Assembly (NCBI GenBank): GCA_051294375.1
Contig: CM119269.1
Coordinates: 12,804,790-12,868,789 of the forward strand
DNA: 64,000 bases
Source of the DNA: Paraspadella gotoi
Taxonomy: Eukaryota; Chaetognatha
Direction: 5' to 3'
How positions within the stretch are numbered: position 1 is the stretch's first letter; every line of letters starts with the position of its first letter. Shown piece after piece: positions 1 to 12,694 of the stretch. The notes beneath the pieces were generated by a model. The model did not search any database, was not told the origin of the DNA, and was given only the letters and a program-made list of their open reading frames with translations. The position numbers were made by a program, and so were the translations under genes.

Positions 1-296
1 TAATTACTCTCTCTCTTCAATCTTCTTGTTGATAAATGTCAAATGACAGCTCATTACACTTTTCCCCATGAGTTGCAATGTACAAGAATAGCGTTGCTCT
101 TTATTCGAAACGGCTCAGTTGGCAAAACGTTTAAAATTTTCGATCACAATTTAATTACAAAGGATTGCGCAATGAATATTAATCAACATGGAATGCATCC
201 ATACTTGAAACAGCCACTCCATATTCTACGAGTCAAAAACAAAACAGCCATAGCTTATTATTAAGTGCCTCTTTATTTAATTTATTTTTTAAACTT
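1..296. other. No gene seen
   Basis: AT-rich sequence. The short open frame at 43-264 has no recognisable domain and no splice context, so I do not call it a gene. Confidence 0.5.
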
Positions 297-329
297 ATGA
301 ATAATTTCACGTTAACCGATTTAACTTAC

Positions 330-381
330 TCTCTCTATCTCTTTCTCTCTTTCTCTCTCTCTCTCCTCTCTCCTCCTCTCT

Positions 382-419
<38 letters not shown>

Positions 420-423
420 CTCT

Positions 424-466
<43 letters not shown>
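330..466. repeat. CT/GA microsatellite
   Basis: An almost pure (CT)n tract with scattered CC interruptions. The Ser-Leu or Arg-Glu open frames on its two strands are artefacts of the repeat. Confidence 0.95.
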
Positions 467-468
<2 letters not shown>

Positions 469-654
469 CAAGAAATCAATCATCTTGCCTCGCAAAAAAT
501 ATTCCTGGTTTCTCTCTTTCACAAAACCGAAGCGAAAGAAAAGAAAAAAAGTGAGAAAAAAAATTTGAATCTGTTTGACAAATATCTTTCCTTCGGCTTC
601 GCTTATTCTTTTCTTCTGCTACGAAAAAGGCCCTATTTCCGAAAGTGCCGCATT

Positions 655-900
655 TCTTAATTTTACCTCTAATCTATAACCAAACCCATAACCTAATCCT
701 TATCTTAACCCCTAACCCTAACCCATAATTTTAAATTTTAATCCCTAACCATAATCCATAATTCTAATCCCTAACCAATAACCCTAATTAATAACCCAAT
801 CCCAAAAACTCCCCCAGTACTAATCCTTTAACTTTAACCTTTATCTTAATCTTTAAATCTAAAAATTACTTTAATTTCGAATTTAAATATGAAATGGGGC
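655..900. repeat. Degenerate TAACCC-like repeat block
   Basis: Irregular strings of CCTAACC, TAACCCTAACCC and TTAATCC with no fixed period, ending in an AATTTAAATATGAAATGGGGC-like border. The same structure recurs on either strand at about 21.61-21.74, 22.32-22.48, 32.5-32.7, 40.6-40.8, 42.6-42.77 and 49.80-49.87 kb. It resembles decayed interstitial telomere-like sequence, or a dispersed element built from it. Confidence 0.7.
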
Positions 901-1860
901 GTTTCGGGAAAATGAGCCCGCGGAAAAAAGGAGAACACTGAAGCTAGAGTGGAGCACTCAAGAACAAAAAAATTATTTGAATGATCAAACAAGGATATTC
1001 AAATGTGAAATAGTATGATTAAGTAGTATAAATTTTTTTGTTTATATTGCCTCGAGAACAGAATAGTAAAATATAATATATTTGTATAAATATCTTATAA
1101 AATAGTAAATTTTAAAAATAATTTTTTTAAAACTTTCATAAAAAGTTGAATCAAAAATTCTGTCATCTTTAGCATTTTAAACGAGAAAAAAAGTGATAAT
1201 TCATGAGACTTTTTCTTCTCTTGTAGAATAAACTTTAAGTTATTTTTGTGAGATCCAAAATTTAAAAATATCATATAATATATTTTATAAAAGTTTTTAG
1301 TTTTTATATGTCAAATCCAAATATGTTCTTAAAAATAAAATAAAAATATTTAAAAATTTAATAATTTTATAAGGATATATTATTTACATAAATAATTAAA
1401 TTTTCTATACTGTTATACTAAAAAAATTTATAAAAGGATTTAAAATTTATTAATTATATATCCATAGGCAGCCAAAAAAAATGTTCAATCACTCAATCTT
1501 TTCATCACTCCCACCCTACTGAACAGTCGCGCCTCAACCGAATCTAAAGCGAAAATCCCGGGAAGAATCGAGATTAAATTTGTCAACGTTGGTGGGACTG
1601 TTGATGAAAGTGAGTGTGGACTATATGCTTTTCATTGAAGGTATTGACAGTGTCAACTTTTGTGAGTATTGCGGGGTGTATCTTTTTTTCTGATGATGGC
1701 TGAATGACATAGTTGTGAACTCAGATTCAGGAAACTTCTTTGAGGATTTAAGTTAGGGCCGATCAGAATTTCTAAGATTCTTATGCTTGGATGATGAATA
1801 GTCAATGTCTAAGCTAGATTAAGGAAAAGGCAGAACTGCAGATATGAGGAAGAAAGGATG
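901..1860. other. AT-rich sequence without a gene
   Basis: I see no ORF, RNA gene or clear repeat here apart from long A/T-rich stretches. Confidence 0.5.
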
Positions 1861-1888
1861 GAAAGGAGGAGAGAGAGAGAGAGAGAAG

Positions 1889-1964
<76 letters not shown>

Positions 1965-2052
1965 AGAGAGAAGGAAGAGAGAGAGAGAGAAAGAGAAGAG
2001 AGAGAGAGAAAGAAGAAAGAGAAAGAGAGAAGAAGAGAAAAGAGAGAAGAGA

Positions 2053-2084
<32 letters not shown>

Positions 2085-2133
2085 AGAAAGAGNNNNNNNN
2101 NNNNNNNNNNNNNNNNNAGAAAGGATGGAAAAG

Positions 2134-2213
<80 letters not shown>

Positions 2214-2214
2214 G

Positions 2215-2256
<42 letters not shown>

Positions 2257-2261
2257 AAGAA

Positions 2262-2296
<35 letters not shown>

Positions 2297-2326
2297 AAGA
2301 GAAAGAGAGAGAGAAGAGAAAGAGAA

Positions 2327-2396
<70 letters not shown>

Positions 2397-2398
2397 GG
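1861..2398. repeat. GA microsatellite interrupted by an assembly gap
   Basis: About 500 bp of (GA)n with GAA interruptions on both sides of a 25-N gap at 2093-2117. The gap lies inside the repeat, so the true length is unknown. The long open frames on both strands are repeat artefacts. Confidence 0.95.
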
Positions 2399-2671
2399 TC
2401 ACATTTTGGCAAATAGTCCCGACGACGAAGACGACGATAGATGAGAACCTTACATTGATGACAATGCAGCTGTGAAAATTGAGTCCGAGTGAATGAAAGA
2501 GAGAAAGTTTCTTTCGAAATCGAATGTAAAGAAGCTTAAGAGTCGACGTGAGCGGGAGCGATTCGCCGATACGCTCTTCTCTCTTCTTGTTGGAGACAAA
2601 TTCGTTCCGACGTCGAGGAACTCGAGCTGAAGAACAATTTGCGACGAACATTTTAAGAACTGTTCGCCTCC

Positions 2672-2738
<67 letters not shown>

Positions 2739-2849
2739 CTCTCTCCTCTCCTCTTCCCCTTTCTTCTTTCGGCCCGACTCTCTCTCTCTTCTCTCTCTCT
2801 CTCTCCCTTTCCCCCCTTCTTCCTAGTAATTTTTTCGGCCCCGACTCTG

Positions 2850-2892
<43 letters not shown>

Positions 2893-5022
2893 CCTCATCT
2901 GTTTCGCCTCTGCGTCTCTCTCTTTCCCTCTCCCTCTTGTCTCTCTCTCTCGTCTCTCTCTCTCGTCTCCTCCCTCCTTCCCTCTCCCCCTTTTTTCACC
3001 CCTCTTCCGTCCAACTCGAATCAAAACAACGTTACCCTCATCATCAAATATCCGCTCTTCGCCAATGCGACGCTAATCTTTTTAATCTCGTAACAAAAAA
3101 AAAGGGAGGCTTAATGCTTAATGCTGAGAATATGATCAAAGAGATATTGTCGAATCTAAAATATAACAACTTCTTTTCATTGTTGAAGATATTTTTCGTG
3201 CGATTTACAATTTTTTTATTTAAATTTAATTAAATTGAAATTTTATTTAATTTAATGATGCGAACAATTTTTCATCCACTTCTTGCCATTAGCTTATTGT
3301 AATTTGACAATCAATTTTGAAAACAGTTTACTAATCTTTGACTGTTATTTTTCGTATTTTACTAATATATTTTCTGATTTTAAATTTAACACCTTTCTTA
3401 ACGTTTTTTTTCACAAGTCTTAATTATAAGCTTCATTTTTAGCCTCATTTTCACTTCATTGACCCTTTTCACCCGACACGTGAACCTTCACGCCCCGATG
3501 AATTATCATACTCGCGCGTGACCTGTGACCCGAAGCCTCACGGCACGATGCCACCGTATGTGATTGTAATACATTTAAATGTCGATTTCATTCTCTCTCT
3601 CTCTCTTCTCTTTCTCTCTCTCTCCCTCTCTCTCTTCCTCCCTCTCTCCTCCGTCCGCACAAATGAAAAGCGCCTTCGCTTCCTCCTTCCATTATCTCAA
3701 TTTACGCGAATGAAAATCATTTTTACGTCCGACGCAGCGAGGATTTCAATCGCGCTCCCGCTCTCTCTCTCTCTCTCTCTCATGCTCTCTCTCTCTCTAT
3801 CCTTTCGATCAACAAACTTCTACCAACACGATTTTTTTTTCTATGGATAAAATTCAAATAAAATACGAATTTAATCATGAATGTTTAAATTAAACAAAAC
3901 CAAGCACCCCTAAAAAAAGTTGTTTGTCAAATCTTAAATATTTCAACGCCAAATTTTTTTTTTTGTGGATCCAATAATTTGAATAAAAAAAAATATAACG
4001 AAAATTGAACCGAATTTTTTTTTTTCGAATTTCGATTTCTCGCTAGCGGGTGAGTCATCATTGCTTGATATATAACGTTTGTCTCCTTAATTTTTTTTCT
4101 GAAAGGAAAAAGAAAAACAACAATGTTACTCATTTTGAAGAATTGGATGTTAAGCTATTGTATGGTCAACATTATATAAAAAGTGAAAATGAAAGCAAAG
4201 AGTTTTCATGTCAAATGGCAGCGAGCAGAGAATTTTAAATTTTTTTTTTGAATATATGATTGTTCTTTAAGTGTTTAGGACATTATAGGAAAGATGCCAT
4301 TAAAGAAAAGATTAATGGTTGGTTAGGTCAACGTCTCGGTTTGTAAGCTCGTTGTAGAGCGACTGAGGCGCTGAAAAAAGAATTTGCATTCTTGGGAGTC
4401 GTTTTTTCCCCATCGTCGAGAGTTGGGTGGGCTAAGGCTTGAGGAAGATCAGGGCTCCACTGTCCCAACCGCCGAAGGTCTCTAAGATAAGAGGCTGAAA
4501 ATATATTCCTTGGGACTGGCAGTTGGCGAAGTGGCCGCGCATTTTGGCGGATCTCAAAAGCGGCGGCGGAAGCTATGGCTGCTTGGAGGATTCGGGAAGC
4601 GACGGACGCGTCAAGAGCGATTTTCCGGCAGTCTATCCAATTGGGGACGAAGATATCGGCGGGTCGAGAGAGGGATCCAGGGGCGAGACTCGGAATCCTT
4701 AACAAGTTTTTTAGTTTAACTTTTTTGAAAAGAAGAGAAAACGATTTATTTAGTTTAGCCATATAAGATAAACAGATTATTAAATTTCAAATATAATTGT
4801 TCCAAGTACAAGGTGTAAAAGTTCACAATGAAAAAAAAAAAGGGGGAAAAATTTGTATTGTTGAAGAAACCGTTTAGAGTTAATTGGATTTAATGGTAAC
4901 AAAACTTGCGGGGAAAAGTTTAACTTATTTTGAATTTGACTATTTCCACGAGTCCAAAGTTTTTTTTCTTCCAGTATTCAGAAAATGAAAAATGTTTTTG
5001 TTCCCCGATTTTCAGTTGGAAA
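2391..5022 (+). repeat. 2.6-kb duplicated segment, copy A
   Basis: This unit starts at the end of the GA tract (GAGAGGGTCACATTTTGG) and ends at TTTTCAGTTGG. It is repeated almost base for base at 5023-7695. It contains several CT tracts (about 2671-2745, 2853-2890, 3592-3650, 3760-3800) and a GC-richer island near 4500-4705. Differences between copies are mostly one-base indels in homopolymers and changes in CT length. I see no convincing multi-exon gene in it. Confidence 0.9.
4500..4705. other. GC-richer island, possible exon, strand unresolved
   Basis: About 200 bp with much higher GC than its surroundings, conserved in the second copy (about 7180-7375). Three plus frames and one minus frame stay open for most of it, so frame and strand cannot be decided by eye. 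One plus frame begins WDWQLAKWPRILADLKSGGG and reads like real protein, but I see no clear acceptor or partner exon. Confidence 0.25.
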
Positions 5023-5316
5023 AGAGAGAGAGAGAGGGTCACATTTTGGCAAATAGTCCCGACGACGAAGACGACGATAGATGAGAACCTTACATTGATG
5101 ACAATGCAGCTGTGAAAATTGAGTCCGAGTGAATGAAAGAGAGAAAAGTTTTCTTTCGAAATCGAATGTAAAGAAGCTTAAGAGTCGGACGTGAGCGGGA
5201 GCGATTCGCCGATACGCTCTTCTCTCTTCTTGTTGGAGACAAATTCGTTCCGACGTCGAGGAACTCGAGCTGAAGAACAATTTGCGACGAACCATTTTAA
5301 GAACTGTTCGCTCCAA

Positions 5317-5381
<65 letters not shown>

Positions 5382-5571
5382 CTCTTCCCCCTTTCTTCTT
5401 TCGGCCCCGACTCTCTCTCCTCTCTCTCTCTCTCTCTCCCTTTCCCCCCTTCTTCCTAGTAATTTTTTCGGCCCCGACTCTGCAGTCTCTCTCTCTCTCT
5501 CTCTTCTCTCTCTTCTCTCTCTCTTTCCCCCTTCATCCTAGTAATTTTTTCGGCCCCGACTCTGCAGTCTC

Positions 5572-5613
<42 letters not shown>

Positions 5614-6262
5614 GTCTCTCTCTCTCTGTCTCCCTCCCTCCTTCCCTCTCCCCCCTTTTTTTCACCCCTCTTCCGTCCAACTCGAATCAAAACAACGTTA
5701 CCCTCATCATCAAATATCCGCTCTTCGCCAATGCGACGCTAAATCTTTTTAATCTCGTAACAAAAAAAAAGGGAGGGCTTAATGCTTAATGCTGAGAATA
5801 TGATCAAAGAGATATTGTCGAATCTAAAATATTAACAACTTCTTTTCATTGTTGAAGATATTTTTCGTGCGATTTACAATTTTTTATTTAAATTTAATTA
5901 AAATTGAAATTTTATTTAATTTAATGATGCGAACAATTTTTCATCCACTTCTTGCCAATTAGCTTATTGTAATTTGACAATCAATTTTGAAAACAGGTTT
6001 ACTAATCTTTGACTGTTATTTTTCGTATTTTACTAATATATTTTCTGATTTTAAATTTAACACCTTTCTTAACGTTTTTTTTCACAAGTCTTAATTATAA
6101 GCTTCATTTTTAGCCTCATTTTCACTTCATTGACCCTTTTCACCCGACACGTGAACCTTCACGCCCCGATGAATTATCATACTCGCGCGTGACCTGTGAC
6201 CCGAAGCCTCACGGCACGATGCCACCGTATGTGATTGTAATACATTTAAATGTCGATTTCAT

Positions 6263-6294
<32 letters not shown>

Positions 6295-7695
6295 CCTCTC
6301 TCTCTTCCTCCCTCTCTCCTCCGTCCGCACAAATGAAAAGCGCCTTCGCTTCCTCCTTCCATTAATCTCAATTTACGCGAATGAAAATCATTTTTACGTC
6401 CGACGCAGCGAGGATTTCAATCGCGCTCCCGCTCTCTCTCTCTCTCTCTCTCATGCTCTCTCTCTCTCTATCCTTTCGATCAACAAACTTCTACCAACAC
6501 GATTTTTTTTTCTATGGATAAAATTCAAATAAAATACGAATTTAATCATGAATGTTTAAATTAAACAAAACCAAGCACCCCCTAAAAAAAGTTGTTTGTC
6601 AAATCTTAAATATTTTCAACGCCAAATTTTTTTTTTGTGGATCCAATAATTTGAATAAAAAAAAATATAACGAAAATTGAACCGAATTTTTTTTTTTCGA
6701 ATTTCGATTTCTCGCTAGCGGGTGAGTCATCATTGCTTGATATATAACGTTTGTCTCCTTAATTTTTTTTCTGAAAGGAAAAAGAAAAACAACAATGTTA
6801 CTCATTTTGAAGAATTGGATGTTAAGCTATTGTATGGTCAACATTATATAAAAGTGAAAATGAAAGCAAAGAGTTTTCATGTCAAATGGCAGCGAGCAGA
6901 GAATTTTAAATTTTTTTTTTGAATATATGATTGTTCTTTAAGTGTTTAGGAACATTATAGGAAAGATGCCATTAAAGAAAAGATTAATGGTTGGTTAGGT
7001 CAACGTCTCGGTTTGTAAGCTCGTTGTAGAGCGACTGAGGCGCTGAAAAAAGAATTTGCATTCTTGGGAGTCGTTTTTTCCCCATCGTCGAGAGTTGGGT
7101 GGGCTAAGGCTTTGAGGAAGATCAGGGCTCCACTGTCCCAACCGCCGAAGGTCTCTAAGATAAGAGGCTGAAAATATATTCCTTGGGACTGGCAGTTGGC
7201 GAAGTGGCCGCGCATTTTGGCGGATCTCAAAAGCGGCGGCGGAAGCTATGGCTGCTTGGAGGATTCGGGAAGCGACGGACGCGTCAAGAGCGATTTTCCG
7301 GCAGTCTATCCAATTGGGGACGAAGATATCGGCGGGTCGAGAGAGGGATCCAGGGGCGAGACTCGGAACTCCTTAACAAGTTTTTTAGTTTAACTTTTTT
7401 GAAAAGAAGAGAAACGATTTATTTAGTTTAGCCATATAAGATAACAGATTATTAAATTTCAAATATAATTGTTCCAAGTACAAGGTGTAAAAGTTCACAA
7501 TGAAAAAAAAAAGGGGGAAAATTTGTATTGTTGAAGAAACCGTTTAGAGTTAATTGGATTTAATGGTAACAAAACTTGCGGGGAAAAGTTTAACTTATTT
7601 TGAATTTGACTATTTCCACGAGTCCAAAGTTTTTTTTCTTCCAGTATTCAGAAAATGAAAAATGTTTTTGTTCCCCGATTTTCAGTTTGGAAAAT
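5023..7695 (+). repeat. 2.6-kb duplicated segment, copy B
   Basis: Second copy of 2391-5022 in direct orientation, directly abutting the first. The minus-strand frame of 144 codons in copy A (4328-4762) is broken here by an indel, which argues against it being a gene. The CT tract at 5317-5640 differs in arrangement from copy A, including a repeated internal block that contains TTTTTTCGGCCCCGACTCTG. Confidence 0.9.
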
Positions 7696-8117
7696 AAATT
7701 TAAAAAAAAAATTGGAATTTAGGATTGTTTTTCTTTCTTGTTATCGTCGGTTAAAGGAAAGCTGTTGGCATGGCATGGCATAGATAAGAAATGAAAGATG
7801 TAGTCTTTGTCTTCGTTATCCTCTTCTAGATCGTCTTTGTCATTCTTTCGTCGTCTTCATCATCGTCATACGTTGTCTCGGTTATTAAGGAACGTCATCG
7901 TCTTCGTCGTTGTCAGTTTAGCCTTGTCCAAGTTGTACCGTATTTGTTATAGTGGTCATCGCCACCGCTGTCATCATCGCCGTCGTTGTCATCAGCGATT
8001 CAACGCCATAATTGTCATCATCGCCGTCGTTGTCATCAGCGATTCAACGCCATAATTGTCATCGTTGCATCGATCTTGATGTTCATCCCGTGGTACAGAC
8101 GGATCGTTCCTCCCACC

Positions 8118-8152
<35 letters not shown>

Positions 8153-8628
8153 TCTGGCTCCCCGGTGGCGAATCACAACGTCCAAAGAATAAAAGAATAA
8201 CAATAAAGTTTCCTCTTTAATGAAGATGCTAATTACTTCGTCTTTAGTCTCGTCTTCGCCCTAATTTTTTACTTCACTCGTCGTCGTCGTCGTCGTCTCT
8301 CATCGCTTCGCATTCACGTTATCGACATCGGTTTCGTTCACAAATAGCACGAGGATCCAGGATTGTCTGTCTGGCCGTCTGTGTGTCACTTTCTTCATTT
8401 ATCTCTCCCTCTGTCCCTCTCTCTCTATTACGCTCTTTCTTTTCATCTTTTTTTTTAGTCTACTATTTCTCGTTTTAAAACCAACGATTCTTTTTTACAA
8501 TCGCTCTATCAATTTGTCCTTTTTTCCTTTCTTTATTTTTCGTACGTCCTCACTTTTTGGCGGACACATTGCTCTCTCTCTTCTCTATCTCTCTCTCTAT
8601 CCTCTTCTCTTCTCTCTCTCTTCTCTCT

Positions 8629-8668
<40 letters not shown>

Positions 8669-8689
8669 TCTCTCTCTCTAGCGTAAATC
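7696..8689. other. Intergenic, short tandem repeat and CT tracts
   Basis: A 47-bp unit (GTCATCATCGCCGTCGTTGT and onward) is present twice with a third partial copy at about 7971-8060. CT tracts lie at 8120-8151 and 8570-8680. Simple TCG/GTC triplet bias explains the open frames. I see no gene. Confidence 0.6.
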
Positions 8690-9400
8690 GGCAAAAATTG
8701 CAGCCAAAAAAGCTTCAACAAATCCTAGACAAAATCGTAAAATGGTGTAGTGATGGCAATTGACATATCACAGGGTAAATCAATAACCACTTTGTTCGTA
8801 GATGCCAAACCACTATGACGAATCTTATGAACTCAAAATCGGTGATGATTACGTCATCAGGAAACCAGCCCTGAATTCCTTGGTGTTGACATGGATGAAA
8901 AACTAAGCTGGAGCAATACATCGATTCACTTATCTCTAAAGCTGGTCAAAAATCATAATGATTCGAAAACTGCAAAGGAACCTAAGTGACAAAAATCACA
9001 AAATTGGTAATGACTGTGTACAATTCTCTCACAGTGTCAATCTTCAATATTCAAGCATTGCTTGGATAACATGACAAAAATCAATGGGAAAAGTAGACAA
9101 ATCTCCAAATCAACAATGAGAATATTCCTAGATCTACCAATCCATACTGCTAATCGACTGTTTCTTGATGCAAGAACACATCCAATCTATCAGAAACTCT
9201 TTTCACTTAGCACGGAAAAGGGTCCTAAATATCGTTGGAAAAATGACCTGTTTGATTGACATATTAGAAGATCTGATGAAGAGAGCACAAAAACCACGTT
9301 TCTCCATTGGAAATCGTTTCCACAAAACTCGGATTTGAAACCTTGCATGATGTTTAGAAAGAAATATAGTATCTCACAATATCCTGTGATATTTGTTATT
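8690..9400 (+). pseudogene. LINE reverse transcriptase remnant (3' end of pol)
   Basis: Read across frameshifts, the plus strand gives the C-terminal thumb region of non-LTR retrotransposon reverse transcriptases: LQQILDKIVKWCSDGN, then an ELKIGDDYV-like stretch, a LGVDMDEKLSW motif (family pattern YLGvxlDexLsW) and later HTANRLFLDARTHPIYQKLF. Many stops and frameshifts show it is dead. The A-rich tract that follows at 9466-9590 fits the 3' tail of the element. The family match is from memory of the motif; the LINE clade cannot be told. Confidence 0.7.
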
Positions 9401-9465
9401 CTACTGTTTTCTTACATTTAAGAATATATGTAGCCTTAATTATTTGAATTTTCAAATGTATGCTT

Positions 9466-9590
9466 TAAAAAAAAAAAACCAAAAAAAAAAAAAAAACAAA
9501 AAAACAAAAAAAAAAAAAAAAAAACCAAACAAAAAAAAAAACAAAAAAACCAAAAAAAAACAAACAAAAAAAACAAAAAACAAAATTGTC
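9466..9590 (+). repeat. A-rich tail / (A)nC simple repeat
   Basis: About 125 bp of A runs broken by C or CC. It lies just 3' of the LINE remnant on the same strand, as expected of an expanded poly(A) tail. Confidence 0.8.
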
Positions 9591-9860
9591 TCTATTTTTT
9601 TTGCAAATTCACCCTGACATTGTTAAATAGGTTTCTACATGATAATGTAACTTAATCCAATTGTATCTCATGTTTAGCTGATGAACGATTTGAAAACGTT
9701 TGGAAAACAAATAACAGAGAATTTAAGTGAATGATGGCCTTTAGTGACATCCGTACGCTTTTACGAGTATATGTATTTTAAAACGAAAAACAAAAGACCT
9801 CTTAGACGTACTAGTTGCTGTCCAGGGTCATGTACTGTTCAATTCAATTCAATTCACATT

Positions 9861-10033
9861 CTACCTGTATTTCTCATTAAAGCACCGAGCCGTTCTCTCT
9901 TTCTCTCCCTATATGTAAATTTACTTATCTGTATTTCTCGTCAATAGCCAAATCGGTCTTTGTCGCTTTCTAAATTTCAATGTTCTTATCTCTTATCTCA
10001 TTTTTTTCCATTTCTCGTTAATATGAAAAGTGC

Positions 10034-10085
<52 letters not shown>

Positions 10086-10440
10086 CTGTATTTCTCATTA
10101 AAGCACCGAGCCGTTCTCTCTTTCTCTCCCTATATGTAAATTTACTTATCTGTATTTCTCGTCAATAGCCAAATCGGTCTTTGTCGCTTTCTAAATTTCA
10201 ATGTTCTTATCTCTTATCTCATTTTTTCCATTTCTCGTTAATATGAAAAGTGCGTCTCTCTCTCTCTCTCTCTCNNNNNNNNNNTGTGTATTTCCCATAA
10301 AAGCTCCGCCCCTTTCTCTCTCAAAGCTCTCTCTCAAAGTTTCTTCAGGACAATTCAAATTCTCTCTCTCTCTCTCTCTGTATTTCTAATAAAAGCACAG
10401 TGCGTTTCTCTCTCTCTCTCTGTTTTTCTCACTCTCCCGC
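9861..10440 (+). repeat. Tandem ~200-bp repeat with CT cores and a gap
   Basis: The segment CTACCTGTATTTCTCATTAA and onward (9861-10081) is repeated at 10082-10274, where a 10-N gap (10275-10284) interrupts it. Two shorter, diverged units follow (from 10285 and 10379). Each unit ends in a (CT)n tract, so the tandem array probably grew around the microsatellite. Confidence 0.85.
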
Positions 10441-11078
10441 GCTTTTCTTCTGATCAGTTAACAATTAAGTGCAAAAACCTTTAGAGAATCAAATTTTGAC
10501 CGGGTCAATCCGAGGGGCGAACGGACAAACAGATGGACAAAGATGTCATTCAAGCGTGATAGATCGGTCTGGTGCGGAAAAAGGGGGTTCGTTCGGGTTA
10601 AGGATGTGAGGAGCGGGTGACGACCAGGGGAAGGAATTATGCGGAAAAGAAACAGTGAGGATAAAGCGAATGAGAAGAGAAAGAAAGAAAGAAAGAAAGA
10701 AAGAAGGAAAGAAAAGAGAAAGCAATAAAGATATAAAGTATATAATGGAAAAAGAAAGAAAGAGAAGAATGAATGAATGAAAAGAAATAAAGAAAAAAAA
10801 AATAAAAAAAGAACGAAAGAATTACAAGATGGACGAAAGGATAGAGATTTAAGAGAATGCAGAATTTCAGAATTTCAGCAAATTTCCCTAATCCAAAATT
10901 AACATAGTAAAGTCAGGAGCAAGATAGCTTATTTATTAAATGAATGGATAATTTTTATATTGGTTGTACCAATTTCATAATATGAATAATTGTATTATTT
11001 AGGTAATTAGAGAATTAACATTTAAAATAGTGTCGGTTCATCAAAGAAAAGTTTGATCTTCAACCGTTAAATAGGAAT

Positions 11079-11154
<76 letters not shown>

Positions 11155-11459
11155 AAAAAGAAAGAAAGCCGACGTGCGGTGAAAACTTTTAAGGGAGAGG
11201 AAGAAACCGTGAAAATTCTATAGGAGCGGGAAGAGCGTGAGGGACGTGGGAGGGGGAAGAGGATAAAGAACGTGATGAGGAAGAGGGGGAAGGTCGAGGA
11301 GGAAGAAAAAGGAAGAGGAGGAAGAGGAACGTGCTCAAAACTTAAATGAGAAAACAATTTCCTTATATGGTCAAAAGAACGAGACGAGAGTCGCTTAAAA
11401 TTTTTTTCAAACCAATTAAATTTAAAAAAAAAGAAAAGAAAAGATAAAACCGTCAAGAG
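10441..11459. other. Intergenic with GAAA tracts and a dispersed repeat
   Basis: Purine-rich sequence with (GAAA)n runs at 10676-10705 and 11078-11168. Positions 10899-10978 hold a short dispersed repeat (AATGGATAATTTTTATATTG), also found near 18.13, 57.37 and 60.04 kb. The minus-strand frame at 11067-11456 is simple Phe/Leu/Ser repeat, so I reject it as a gene. Confidence 0.6.
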
Positions 11460-11600
11460 AAGCTGCGACCGACGTCTCCCGCGGCTGCGGAGCGGCGGAC
11501 CCCTGTCTCGTGCCCGGGCCCCGAGCGGGCCCGCGACGGGCCATCCTTCCTATAAAAGAGGACCCCCCGATCTCCAGTCTGCCACTCGAACGGAAATCAT
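11460..11600 (+). promoter_or_regulatory. GC-rich TATA promoter candidate
   Basis: A sharply GC-rich, CpG-rich block (about 11465-11545) in an AT-rich neighbourhood is followed by CCTATAAAAGAGG near 11550. About 30 bp further lies CTCCAGTCTGCC, a fair match to an initiator. This is the spacing of a TATA-Inr core promoter on the plus strand. Gene A begins 1.6 kb downstream, and its first coding exon starts just after a good acceptor, so this could drive a non-coding first exon of gene A. The link is inference. Confidence 0.45.
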
Positions 11601-12690
11601 CGACTCCGACATTTTGTTTTCACAAAAAAATAAAATGAAAATAATTTTCCCTCGAAAACGAAATATTTTTTTTTAACTGAAAATTCTTCTTCGACTTCAA
11701 CTCGCGCGCAAGTATTTAAACGATCATTGGCTTGTTGAATATGCTCGTTGCTGTGTGATTGGTCTGATTTTTCTCTTTACGTTTCTTCGCTTTTTTTTCT
11801 AATATTAATAGTAATATTAATAATAATATAATATAATATATAATAATAATTATTAATAGTAATAATATTCTTTTAATCCGACCTGATTTTTGGTCTGTCT
11901 CTGGAATAATCTTTGTTACGTTTGTGAAAGAAAAGCTATTTGTATCCTTATTCAAAAAATAAGAATCTAACTCATTATGAACGAGTCCTATTTTTTTTTA
12001 AATTAACATAATCTTTAATTTTAAATGAATGAACTCTGGTCCTCGCGAACGCTCGGGTCCCAATTATTTTTTTTTCTTACATTCCTAAAAAATCGGATGC
12101 AGAGACCGAGGCTAAGTTTTATGTGGCTCGAAAAATTTATAAACATACGAGGTTAAGTGATTTATGTACATGAACATGTCAGAAAAAAAAGGAAAAGTCA
12201 TTAATGTTATTTAAGTATAACCATTTCTGTGGGGACTACGAGTGTTTGGCGCCGATTAGATTTTTTGTGTTAAAATATTTTTTTCGTAAAGAAAAGTGTT
12301 AAACCTTGAAACGTAAATATACCCATAACCTTAACAAAACTACTATTTTTACCACGGTAATGAAATATGTGAATAAAAAAACCCGACCTGCTCAGTTGCG
12401 GTCGGCGAGAGTACAATTATGCCATGAAACCATTGGCGCTCACCAACAAAACTTTTTTTTTTTCGGAAACAGGATAATTTAGCTTTGAGATTTTCGCGAC
12501 TGCCAATGACAATCCGTCACCACGTTTTATTCTGTGGTCGTAATAAAAACCGGACGGTCGTTGGTAGTTTTTTATTTTCTCATAGCTCACCGACGTTTGG
12601 TTGAAGAAAACGACGATTATTAAATAATATTACTCTTAAAATTCTTACTATATCTTACTATTTATATATAGTTCATGAAAGAAAGTACAT
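11601..12690. other. AT-rich, no gene (possible 5' intron of gene A)
   Basis: I see no credible coding frame. If the promoter near 11.55 kb belongs to gene A, this would be 5' UTR and intron. Confidence 0.4.
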
Positions 12691-12694
12691 ATTT

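Noticed and set aside
1809-2651. Long open frames of Leu-Ser or Arg-Glu on both strands
   Set aside because: They are pure translation of GA/CT repeat and cross an N gap.
4328-4762. 144-codon minus frame in copy A
   Set aside because: Its counterpart in copy B is broken, and three plus frames are open over the same GC-rich stretch.
7807-8200. Plus frames rich in His, Arg and Ser
   Set aside because: They arise from TCG/ATC triplet bias and a 47-bp tandem repeat.
11067-11456. 129-codon minus frame
   Set aside because: Built of (GAAA)n read as Phe-Leu-Ser repeats, with no domain or splice context.
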